From JBCDHN01 sp965224535 (GTDB lineage Bacteria > Verrucomicrobiota > Verrucomicrobiia > Verrucomicrobiales > DEV007): a stretch of 64,000 nt of DNA. Position 1 is the stretch's first letter, and every line of letters begins with the position of its first letter. Positions 7,958 through 15,383 of this stretch are shown in pieces. Made by a program: the position numbers and the translations under genes. The notes under the pieces were generated by a model. The model was given only the letters and a program-made list of their open reading frames with translations. It was not told the DNA's origin and ran no database searches. Location: contig CBDCZR010000022.1 of the NCBI GenBank assembly GCA_965224535.1, positions 62,001 to 126,000 of the forward strand, read 5' to 3'.

Positions 7958-8699
7958 CCGACCGTGGCCGGCCCATCCAGACGTCTCCACTGCCGGGGGA
8001 GAAATTCGCGCCGATCAACTTGGCTCCACCCGCGAAATGCCGGTCCACGATCGAGCGATCCAGGATTTCCAGATCATCGACCCGCACTTGCGGCCAGGGT
8101 TCGTGACGAACGCGGAAAAACGCGCGCAAACCCGGACGAAATCGCGTGAACGCGGTGTAGCGCTCCAGCAAAAATTCGTCCAAAGAGCCTTCCACGCAGG
8201 GCGCGAAGTCAGTCCGGATTTTCGCGCGATATTCCAGGTTGCCGTCGGCTGAATGCACCTCGCCGTCGAGTTCGCCGCGTTCGAAATCATGCCGATAGTC
8301 GAGTTCGCCGAAGCGGTAGGGCAGGCCGAAAGTCACCGGGCCAAGCCTAACCGCGATCCTGGAATTCAGCCACTCGCGCAGGAAGAAAATCCCGGGTTCT
8401 CCGTTAGGGCCCCGCACGTAGGTCCGCATGTTCAGGAAGCTGTGGGTCGCAATCGGCGAGGTCAGCCAGCGCGTCCAGTTGCCGCCGCGCCAAAAGCGCA
8501 TGCCGCGCATCGTGAAGGCGACCATCGACACGATCGCGGTTTCGTTTCGATACAAATCCAGCTCGAACGGGGTCATCGCGCGCAACTCGTCGGCATCGAC
8601 GACGAAGTGGAGAAACAAGGCCCGATCCCAGTCGGCAACGAACATCGGGCGCACGTGTGCGACCTCCGTTTTCAGCGGCGCTGTTCGAATATCGTTCAT
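7713..8699 (-). CDS. DUF2071 family protein, C-terminal end uncertain
   Basis: From ATG 8699 the first ~245 residues match the DUF2071 (YqjF-like) pattern: MFVADWDRALFLHFVVDADEL at the start, VSMVAFTMRGMRFWRG, FLNMRTYVRG, GIFFLREWLNS and a FSPG-containing end. Family proteins end there, near 7960. In this sequence the frame has no stop at that point and runs on for about 80 codons of low-complexity, proline- and alanine-rich sequence antisense to the heptad repeats of the Rpn gene. The real stop may have been lost by a small indel near the CCCCC run at about 8000 (another frame has TAA at about 7955). It follows the frameshifted membrane gene by 8 bases. Confidence 0.75.
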   Translation of the reverse strand: MNDIRTAPLKTEVAHVRPMFVADWDRALFLHFVVDADELRAMTPFELDLYRNETAIVSMVAFTMRGMRFWRGGNWTRWLTSPIATHSFLNMRTYVRGPNGEPGIFFLREWLNSRIAVRLGPVTFGLPYRFGELDYRHDFERGELDGEVHSADGNLEYRAKIRTDFAPCVEGSLDEFLLERYTAFTRFRPGLRAFFRVRHEPWPQVRVDDLEILDRSIVDRHFAGGAKLIGANFSPGSGDVWMGRPRSANQNPCPPTVCEEAPIPAPQPRAGAVRPRIVFALPRAAAVRPQTAFGLPRTAFGLPRTVFALPQTASAPPPTCSADCGSPA

Positions 8700-8707
8700 C
8701 GTCGTGG

Positions 8708-9131
8708 TTAGCGAAAAGCGGCGAGCAGATAGACCAGCGCGCAGCCGCCGTAGCACAGTGTCAGGGTCCAGTGCACGATGGTTTCGCGCGTTTTGCCAAG
8801 CCAGTGATCCCAGCTGTAGAACAGCCACTGAATCAATGTGCGAAACGCCCCAAAACGCGCCGACGCCCGCGGCGAACCAGCGCGTCATTTCATACGGCGC
8901 GGCGGCTATATCACTAGCAAAGCGTATTGTGATAACGCCAAAGATAACCAGCGTGATGGTGATAAACCATTTGTGAACGTGAAAGACTTCCCGCAGCAAT
9001 TTTGGCAGGCCCGTGAGGTCTTGGTCCCAATTCAGCATCTTATCCAGCCGCAGGTTGATGCCGGCGATGGCAAGCTGGCCGATGGCGGCGGCGATGAGGA
9101 TTTTGTCCAGGTTTTCGAAGATGAGATTCAT
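8708..9131 (-). pseudogene. Four-helix membrane protein gene with a single-base frameshift
   Basis: Starting at ATG 9131 the product (MNLIFENLDKILIAAAIGQ...) parallels the intact protein encoded at 10083-10502: both have LPKLLR, an aromatic helix with WF and a following FGV helix. The match continues to AFWGVS, then breaks. Moving one base at about 8838-8842 restores the alignment (LIQWLFYSWDHWLGKT..., compare LLVQFFVFDARPYLTN) and leads to a TAA at 8708-8710. So a one-base insertion disrupts the last third. Whether this is a true mutation or a sequencing error is open. It lies between the epimerase gene (16 bases upstream) and the DUF2071 gene. Confidence 0.75.
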
Positions 9132-9147
9132 GGTCTCGAGGTGTTTG

Positions 9148-10086
9148 TCAGGTTGTTTTGCCGAACAGTTCCCGCAGCGCGGGTTCCAGGTCCGGGTGTT
9201 TGAAAGTGAAGCCCGCCTCGGTGAAACGCGCGGGGATGCAGCGCCGGCCACTGAGGGCGATTTTCGGGTCCGTGCCGATGATCGGCGCGCCGATGTGTAC
9301 CGCGAAGGCCGGTGCGGGCGGGCTCCAGGGCCGGTTCAAAACGCGGCGCATCGTCCGCATGAAATCGCGATTGGTCATTGGATTTGGCCCTGACGCGTTG
9401 TAAACGCCGCGAATCGCGGAATTCTCCAGCGACTCAACGAACAGCGCCAGCATATCCTCGATGTGCGTCCAACTGATCCACTGTTTGCCGCTGCCGATGC
9501 TGCCGCCGAGCCCGAATTTCACCAATCGCGTGAGGACGGGCAGCGCTCCGGCATTTCGTCCTAACACGAACCCGATTCGCAGGGCAACCCAGCGCGTTTC
9601 CGGCAACACCGCCTTTTCCAACGCAGCTTCCCAGGCGGTGCAGACGTTGGCCGGGAAACCATCGGCCACCGGCGAGGATTCGTCGCAAGCGTCTTCTCCG
9701 GCGTCTCCGTAAATCGCCAGTGAACTGGCTTGAATCCAGACGGGCGGGGGATTTTCCACGTTGCGCAGCGCTTCGCCGAGGACGCGGACGGAATCCACGC
9801 GCGAGGTCAGGATCAACTCGCGGTTGCGCTTGGTTGGCCGGCAATTGACGTTTTTTCCGGTCAAATTCACGATCGCGGCCGCGCCGTCGATCTCGCTGCG
9901 CCAGTCGTCCGCCAGGTTTTGGCCGTCCCAGCGCACGGCGCGGCCCGGTCCGTCGTATTGGTTCGGATTGCGGCTTAGGATGACGGGCTCCTCGCCGCGT
10001 CGTTCCAGGAGAGCTGCCAGTTCGCGGCCCAAAAAGCCGCTGCCGCCAGCGAGGATGATGCGTTTTTTATCAGTGTCAGGATTCAT
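9148..10086 (-). CDS. TIGR01777-family NAD-dependent epimerase/SDR protein
   Basis: This is a 312-residue extended short-chain dehydrogenase of the SDR39U1/YfcH type. The Rossmann glycine motif GGSGFLG is at residues 14-20. A later family block is NPMTNRDFMRTMRRVLNRPWSPPAPAF (only part of this is a conserved motif), and the protein ends with a DUF1731-like C-terminal part (RRCIPARFTEAGF). Substrate is unknown for the family. The start overlaps the stop of the upstream membrane gene as ATGA, a sign of translational coupling, so it belongs to the operon that begins with the GbsR-type regulator. Confidence 0.9.
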   Translation of the reverse strand: MNPDTDKKRIILAGGSGFLGRELAALLERRGEEPVILSRNPNQYDGPGRAVRWDGQNLADDWRSEIDGAAAIVNLTGKNVNCRPTKRNRELILTSRVDSVRVLGEALRNVENPPPVWIQASSLAIYGDAGEDACDESSPVADGFPANVCTAWEAALEKAVLPETRWVALRIGFVLGRNAGALPVLTRLVKFGLGGSIGSGKQWISWTHIEDMLALFVESLENSAIRGVYNASGPNPMTNRDFMRTMRRVLNRPWSPPAPAFAVHIGAPIIGTDPKIALSGRRCIPARFTEAGFTFKHPDLEPALRELFGKTT

Positions 10087-10502
10087 GAGTTTGGGAAAAA
10101 TGCAGCCCAGCTATAGGCCAGTGTTAGGAAGGTGAAGACGGCGGTTAGGCCGTGATAGCCCACCGTGTAGAACCAGTTGGTCAGGTACGGCCTTGCATCG
10201 AAGACGAAGAATTGCACCAGCAGCCGCACCAGCCAAAACACGGCGATGAGGCCGCAAAACCAGCGCGCCAGCGGGTTTCCGGCGTTCGCCAGCGTATCGG
10301 CGTGGACCAGCGTCATGACACCGAAGCTGACGATCATCAGAACGATGAACCAGCCGTAGACCCAGAACATTTGCCGCAGTAATTTTGGCAACGGCGCAAG
10401 GTTTTCCCGCCATTTCAGCGCGATGGGCGCGTTAGCGCTGGCGATGAGGATGCCGAAATGGGCGATTCCGGCGAGGATTAGCGTTAGCTTGAGGTAGTCC
10501 AT
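10083..10502 (-). CDS. Small four-helix membrane protein
   Basis: This encodes 139 residues with four predicted membrane helices (roughly 5-22, 52-70, 85-102 and 115-133). It is the intact paralogue of the frameshifted gene at 8708-9131: both share LPKLLRQMF-type loops and a WF...FGV second helix. Function is not known. It begins one base after the stop of the DCC/MBOAT_2 gene and overlaps the epimerase start by ATGA, so it is the middle member of a tight operon concerned with a membrane redox or lipid process. Confidence 0.8.
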   Translation of the reverse strand: MDYLKLTLILAGIAHFGILIASANAPIALKWRENLAPLPKLLRQMFWVYGWFIVLMIVSFGVMTLVHADTLANAGNPLARWFCGLIAVFWLVRLLVQFFVFDARPYLTNWFYTVGYHGLTAVFTFLTLAYSWAAFFPNS

Positions 10503-10503
10503 G

Positions 10504-11697
10504 TTATGGGTGTGTTAGGGCCAGGAGGGCATCCATCATCGGTGCGAAGACACGCTCGATGAAGGTGGGGTGAAAGAGGATCGGAGCCGGCAGTAGCACC
10601 ATGGTTAGGGTAGCGAATCGGCCCCGCAGGGCGGGAAAGCGGCGCTGCGCCAGCAGACCCGCGGCTTGCAGCAGAAAGTAGGCCGTCGGCAGTCCAAAAC
10701 CGCCACGCGCCGGCAGCGAGATGACGAGTTCGTGCGCAATGCCCGATGCGAAGAAACCGGCCAGCGTGCCGCGGACTATTCCTAACCGGCGCACCAACGG
10801 CCGGAAGACGCAAACCCGCGCCCAGCCGCTGAAGGCGCGATTCCATCGTGGTCCCCAGAAATCCGCCAGCGACTTCGCCGCCCAGGGCGCGCGCATGATC
10901 GGCTCAACCGGGAAACCCAGCTTGCGCCAGATTTCGGCCAGGATCGCGAATGCGCCGAAGTGGAACAGGCAGAGCATCGCGGTTACGCCGAGCCAACCGA
11001 TGGCAAGCGTGTACGAAACGCCGGGCAAAATAGCGAGCGCCAGCGTTAGCCCGGCAACGATGAAGGCGAGCGGGGCCAGAATCCGAGGCTGTTCCGCCGC
11101 GGGGGCGCGATCGTAGCGAAACGCGGCCGCATCCGTGCCAATCCAGCCGAAAAACGCAGGATTCACCGCACGCCAGCCGCCTTCCGCGCGGAAGGTCATC
11201 AGCTTGAACCCGGCCCAGAGCGCCCCGGCCAGCATCCACATCCAAACCCAGGCTGGAACGGGAAAAATCAGCCCTAACACAGCCATCACGCAGACTAACG
11301 TGGCCAAAAACAGCCAATCCGGCCACACTTTCCGCGGCTCCGGATTCAGCGCGCAGGCTCCGTTGGCACAGTGCCGGTTTTCCGCGATGAACCGGTAACC
11401 AACTCCGGTAAGCCGCTTCAATCCCGGTAGACCCGCGATTGCCGCGATCGGCGCCCCGATCCAAAACTGTCGCGCCAGAAACAGCACCGCATCCGCGCCG
11501 CCAAACTCTCGTCCATCGTGCCAAACCACGCGCATTTCCGCCTCCGCCGCGCCATCTTCGAACGGCTCGACCGCGATGGACTTGCTTGCCAGCAAGGACC
11601 GCAACCGCATCGCGCCGGCGGTGCAGATGTTGCAGGTTTCGTCGTAGAACATGGTTCCGCGGAGGCCGGTTTTGGTTCTGTCGATTGTTTCGGTCAT
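10504..11697 (-). CDS. DCC thiol-disulfide oxidoreductase fused to MBOAT_2/wax-synthase-like acyltransferase
   Basis: This is a 397-residue two-part protein. Residues 15-125 are a DUF393 (DCC family) thioredoxin-like domain with FYDETCNICTAG, whose cysteines 22 and 25 form a CxxC pair. Residues 130-397 are membrane helices with the hallmarks of MBOAT_2/wax-synthase-like acyltransferases: SLADFWGPRWNRAF at 276-289 and SGIAHEL at about 318-324, where His322 is the likely catalytic histidine. A redox domain on an O-acyltransferase suggests thiol-controlled lipid or wax ester chemistry; that is inference. The gene starts just after the regulator and leads the operon down to DUF2071. Confidence 0.8.
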   Translation of the reverse strand: MTETIDRTKTGLRGTMFYDETCNICTAGAMRLRSLLASKSIAVEPFEDGAAEAEMRVVWHDGREFGGADAVLFLARQFWIGAPIAAIAGLPGLKRLTGVGYRFIAENRHCANGACALNPEPRKVWPDWLFLATLVCVMAVLGLIFPVPAWVWMWMLAGALWAGFKLMTFRAEGGWRAVNPAFFGWIGTDAAAFRYDRAPAAEQPRILAPLAFIVAGLTLALAILPGVSYTLAIGWLGVTAMLCLFHFGAFAILAEIWRKLGFPVEPIMRAPWAAKSLADFWGPRWNRAFSGWARVCVFRPLVRRLGIVRGTLAGFFASGIAHELVISLPARGGFGLPTAYFLLQAAGLLAQRRFPALRGRFATLTMVLLPAPILFHPTFIERVFAPMMDALLALTHP

Positions 11698-11729
11698 TTC
11701 TGTCGGAAGAAAAATTACGATGCAAAAAA

Positions 11730-12268
11730 TTATTGGGCCCCAGGCCGAGCGATTTCAGCACTTTGTCGCTCATCTTGATCGCACGCACCGCGGATTTGGT
11801 CGGCAACTTGTTCATGCGCAGGTAAAAATCGCTCAGCAGCTCGAAGAATCCTAACAACTCCTCCAACTGCTTTTTGGCGTAAGCGTCGGACTTGCTCTTG
11901 GTCTTGGCGGCTTCATCAGCGCAATCGCGGAGCATGGTCAGGGTCGGGTCGATCTCGCGCCGTTTGCGTTCGGCGGCGATGACGCGGAACATTTCGAACA
12001 CGTCCTTCATCGACTCGAAGTGATCGCGGCGGTCGCCGGGGATGTGGACGACCTTGACGATTCCCCAGTTTTGCAGCTCGCGCAGGCTGTTGCTGACGTT
12101 GGAGCGGGCGACGCCCAGAGCGTCGCAAATTTCCTCCGCGTTGAGCGGTTTTTCGGAGGTGAAGAGCAGGGCGTGGATTTGCGCGACGGTGCGGTTGATG
12201 CCCCACTTTTGCCCCATCTCGCCCCAATGGAGGATGAAGTTTTGGAGGAAGGGAGTGAGGTTTTTCAT
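11730..12268 (-). CDS. GbsR/MarR-type transcriptional regulator with an apparently lost stop
   Basis: The first ~175 residues form a GbsR-family regulator: MKNLTPFLQNFILHWGEMGQ (only the family-typical start), then a winged helix-turn-helix with LNAEEICDALGVARSNVSNSLREL and a wing GIVKVVHIPGDRRDHF, and a helical dimerisation tail. It should end after KSLGLG. Here the frame instead runs on in a nonsense reading of the next gene as far as 10904. Adding one G to the GGGG run (plus strand C-run 11738-11741) gives GLGAQ and a TAA at 11730-11732, so a one-base loss is likely. A perfect palindrome lies just upstream of the start. It probably represses its own operon; the ligand is unknown. Confidence 0.8.
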
Positions 12269-12279
12269 TGATTTCGGTT

Positions 12280-12299
12280 ATTTCTGTTTTGACAGAAAT
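12280..12299. promoter_or_regulatory. Probable operator palindrome upstream of the GbsR-type regulator
   Basis: ATTTCTGT-TTTG-ACAGAAAT is a perfect 8-bp inverted repeat eleven bases upstream of the regulator's ATG. Winged-helix MarR/GbsR proteins bind such sites, so autoregulation is a reasonable guess. The half-site ATTTCTGT with the same 5' flank (TTCGGT-Y) recurs at about 11696-11704, at the start of the DCC/MBOAT_2 gene. Confidence 0.45.
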
Positions 12300-12396
12300 C
12301 CATGAAAGGCGGGTTGGCAAGGGATTTTTTGGGGAAATCTCCCTTGGCGTGAAATAACGCAGCGGCTGAATCTTGCCGACCACGACGTTCTACAGA

Positions 12397-12555
12397 GCCG
12401 ACATGCACTAGCACTAGTACCGATTGGCGGAAGTCCGGTAAACATTCGGCCGCGAAGTAAAACGGGACACCGGCCGTTCCCCGAAGACTCCCGCCGCGTC
12501 GTCCGCGGAAACGGGCCGGCGTTCCGTGTTGCCGGACTTCCGCCGACATGCACTA
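12397..12555. repeat. Intergenic hairpin element with flanking direct repeats
   Basis: The 14-base sequence GCCGACATGCACTA occurs at 12397-12410 and 12542-12555. Just inside are the perfect inverted arms GGCGGAAGTCCGG (12426-12438) and CCGGACTTCCGCC (12532-12544), with weaker pairing continuing inward. The element ends three bases before the VWA gene stop codon. It looks like a small non-coding mobile (MITE or REP-like) element that may also act as a terminator for the VWA gene. Confidence 0.55.
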
Positions 12556-12557
12556 AA

Positions 12558-15317
12558 CTAACGCCGCCGCTTCGCCCGCTCGAATCGCGATCGCCGTTGC
12601 TCGGCGCTGTCGCCTTCGGGCTCGGACTTGGTTTCCGGTTTTTTGGCGACGGCTGGCGCGGTGGTGGTTTCGGGTTGTTGGGGTGGTTTTTCGGGCGCGG
12701 GAGCCTGCGCGGCGGCGGATTTAGGAATGGGCTTGGCGCGGGGTTTCGGCTTCAAGTTGTCCAGCACCTTGCCCATGCCGGCAAAGGCGGGCATCTGCCA
12801 GCCCATGCGCGTGAAGAGCGCGTCCAAAACCACAGCGCACAGCAAGAGCGTTAGCAACCAGGGTTGAATGGAGGCGAATTCCTTAACCTCCGGCTGCGTC
12901 CAGGCTTTCGATAGGTCCACCAGCTCTCCTCCCCCGCTGATTTCCGCGGTTTGGCGCAATTCGTCGATGCGCACGGGATCGAACGCCCATTCCGGGCTGC
13001 CGCCGACGACAATGGGGCCGAAGGGGATGGCGACGCTGCCGATTTGGATCGCCCCGCGAGTCATTTTGCCGTGCTCCAGTTGCGAGGTGGCCCGAAAATG
13101 GCCGGGCGCGAGCCGCCGCCAGGTGATTTCGCGCACGTTGGTGAATTTCCCGTCGATGAGGCTGGCTTTTTCCTGCGCCAGGAAAATGCGCGGCGGTTCG
13201 GCCAGTCTTTCGGTCCAACTGTCGTCGTGGAGCAAATCCAGGGTGAATTCCGTGCCGTCCAGGTTGGTGCGGATGCCAATGCCGGGCGGGAGGGTCTCGC
13301 CCATGAGCCAGCGCGTCATGGTTTGGACGAAATCGCCAATTTTTGGCCATTCCCGGGTTGCCGCGGAAAATTCGCCACCCAGCGGGAAGGAAACTGCCGC
13401 GGTTCGGCCGATTCCGCGTTGCACGAAGGCCACCATCGGCGCGGTGTATTCATCCTGGCTCACCAGCGCGACGGAGGCCTCGGGCCGGGCGTAACTGAGG
13501 TTGTAACCGTCAACTTTCGGCAGCCACTCGAAGTTGTTGCGCGATATCTCCAGCCACTGGCCGGTGGTGTCCGTCGCAACGGCATCCTCCACGAAAAGCG
13601 AGCGCGCCACGGTCACGGTTTCCTGCGCGAAGATGTTGGGGATGGTCGTCGCATCTTCGGTGAAAAACATGCGTCCCTGACCGCGGGTGGCGATGTCTTC
13701 CAACAACTTGGCGTCCACGTCGGCCGGCGTTCCCAAGCCGATGACACTGACGGTGGCCGAGCCCTTGTCGACCATTTCCTGGACGAGTTGCCTGTACTGG
13801 CCTGGCTGCTCGGAATCCTGCGCATCGGAGAACAAAATAATGTGCCGCTGGCCGACGTCGGCCTTTTTGAGCGATTTCCAGCACGCCTCCATCCCGGTGT
13901 AGACGAAGATGCCGCCCCCCATGCTGCCGATGCGTCGAATCCGGCTGATGATGTCCTTGCGATTTTTACCCACCATCATCAGCGGCACCTCCTCGTGCGC
14001 GCTGCTGTCCACCGCGAAGACCGTCACTTGGTCGAAATCGCTCAGCAAACTCACCGCGCGGGCGCTGCCTTCGTTGGCCAGGTCCATTTTGGTTTGGCCG
14101 CCGGGCACGGTCATGCTCATGGAGCCGCTGCGATCCATGACGATGCCCATGGCCACGGCTAACTTGCGATGCTCGGCCTTCAATTCCATGGAAACGGGCA
14201 GCAAATCGTCGATGGCGCTCTCAAAATAACCGCCGGAGCCAAAACTGTGCTTGCCGCCGGCCATCATGAGCCCGCCTCCCTGGTTGCGGACGAAAAAATC
14301 GACCGCGGTGAGGAAGTTTTGCGGAATCTCGTAGGCCGGCACGTTGTTAAGGATCAAAACCTTGGCGCCGGTGAGTTGGCCGATTTGCAGCTTGGAGGGT
14401 TCCGAGACAACCTCCACCTCAAACCCCTGCGCGCCGAGAATTTTGGCCACCGGATCATCGGTGTACTTGCTAACGAGCACGACCCGCGGGCCGGCGGTGA
14501 TCTCGATCCAGCTCTCAAAGTCGTTGTTGCCGTGGTAGGCGTCGTCCACCGGCAATTCCACGCGATATTTGTGCGCGCCGGGGCTGCCGATGCGCGTGGC
14601 GAATTGCAGGGTACCCTGGCCGTTGGCGATTTCGATCGTGTTTTTGATCGGCTCGCCGCCATCGCGCGAAATCAGCAAATCCACCGGCCTGTCCTCGCTC
14701 CCGCGCACCACGATTTCCACCAAAAAAGGCTCGCCCAGCCGTTTGCGGGTCGGCGTCTTCACGCTCACCACCTGGTAGTCGGTTTCCTCCTCGGCGCGCA
14801 GCATGCGGTAGTCGAGCGGCACCCCTTCCTCGGCCATTTTGTGGGCCAAGTCGCCCAGCGGCTCGGTGCCGTAACCATCGGTAAACATGAGGATGCGCGC
14901 GTGTCGGTCGGGCTCCAGCAGCGCCATGGTGCTCTCCAGCGCCAGCCGGGTGCGGGTGTAGTCCGGGCTGCCGGCGTACTTCATCGTCTCCTCCCCGGTT
15001 TGCTCCACCACCTCACCGGCGAAATTGACGAATTTCAGGTTGTCGTAGCGCGTCGGCTTGGAGCGGGTGAGCAGGCGCTTCCATTCCTCGAAATTCTGCT
15101 CCACAATCGCCAGCGCCGACTCCGAGCGGTCGATCAGCACCCACAAATCCATCCCGCGCTTGAGCTGGCGAATTTGCGGATCGGCCAGGGTCAAGACAAT
15201 GAGCAGCAACGCCAAAATCCGAAACGGCGACCAGAATCGGAGCCCTTTCCAATACCAGCCGACCGCCGCGAGCGCGGGGATGAGGAAGAACCACTGGGGC
15301 GACTGAAAAGCGACCAT
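12558..15317 (-). CDS. Membrane-anchored VWA-domain protein with second ligand domain
   Basis: This is a 919-residue protein. Two N-terminal membrane helices (about 8-22 and 30-46) are followed by a first von Willebrand A region with the metal-site sequence DRSES (about 60-66). A beta-rich middle follows, then a glutamine-amidotransferase-like fold region around residue 330. A second VWA domain carries a canonical MIDAS, DRSGSMSM (about 397-404). A C-terminal helix IQPWLLTLLLCAVVLDALF and a lysine/proline/alanine-rich tail close it. This layout is common in Verrucomicrobiota and Planctomycetota, where such proteins usually sit beside MoxR ATPases and BatA-like proteins; none are present here. 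It is probably a periplasm-facing scaffold; function unproven. Confidence 0.85.
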   Translation of the reverse strand: MVAFQSPQWFFLIPALAAVGWYWKGLRFWSPFRILALLLIVLTLADPQIRQLKRGMDLWVLIDRSESALAIVEQNFEEWKRLLTRSKPTRYDNLKFVNFAGEVVEQTGEETMKYAGSPDYTRTRLALESTMALLEPDRHARILMFTDGYGTEPLGDLAHKMAEEGVPLDYRMLRAEEETDYQVVSVKTPTRKRLGEPFLVEIVVRGSEDRPVDLLISRDGGEPIKNTIEIANGQGTLQFATRIGSPGAHKYRVELPVDDAYHGNNDFESWIEITAGPRVVLVSKYTDDPVAKILGAQGFEVEVVSEPSKLQIGQLTGAKVLILNNVPAYEIPQNFLTAVDFFVRNQGGGLMMAGGKHSFGSGGYFESAIDDLLPVSMELKAEHRKLAVAMGIVMDRSGSMSMTVPGGQTKMDLANEGSARAVSLLSDFDQVTVFAVDSSAHEEVPLMMVGKNRKDIISRIRRIGSMGGGIFVYTGMEACWKSLKKADVGQRHIILFSDAQDSEQPGQYRQLVQEMVDKGSATVSVIGLGTPADVDAKLLEDIATRGQGRMFFTEDATTIPNIFAQETVTVARSLFVEDAVATDTTGQWLEISRNNFEWLPKVDGYNLSYARPEASVALVSQDEYTAPMVAFVQRGIGRTAAVSFPLGGEFSAATREWPKIGDFVQTMTRWLMGETLPPGIGIRTNLDGTEFTLDLLHDDSWTERLAEPPRIFLAQEKASLIDGKFTNVREITWRRLAPGHFRATSQLEHGKMTRGAIQIGSVAIPFGPIVVGGSPEWAFDPVRIDELRQTAEISGGGELVDLSKAWTQPEVKEFASIQPWLLTLLLCAVVLDALFTRMGWQMPAFAGMGKVLDNLKPKPRAKPIPKSAAAQAPAPEKPPQQPETTTAPAVAKKPETKSEPEGDSAEQRRSRFERAKRRR

Positions 15318-15383
15318 GCGGGGTGAATCCTAGCCTGCCTTACTCCCCAATGCCAGCGGGATTGAGCCGAAATGACGCCGCAA

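Noticed and set aside
10904..11729. C-terminal 270 residues of a 454-residue regulator
   Set aside because: This is an arginine-rich out-of-frame reading of the DCC/MBOAT_2 gene on the same strand, explained by a missing base in a G run.
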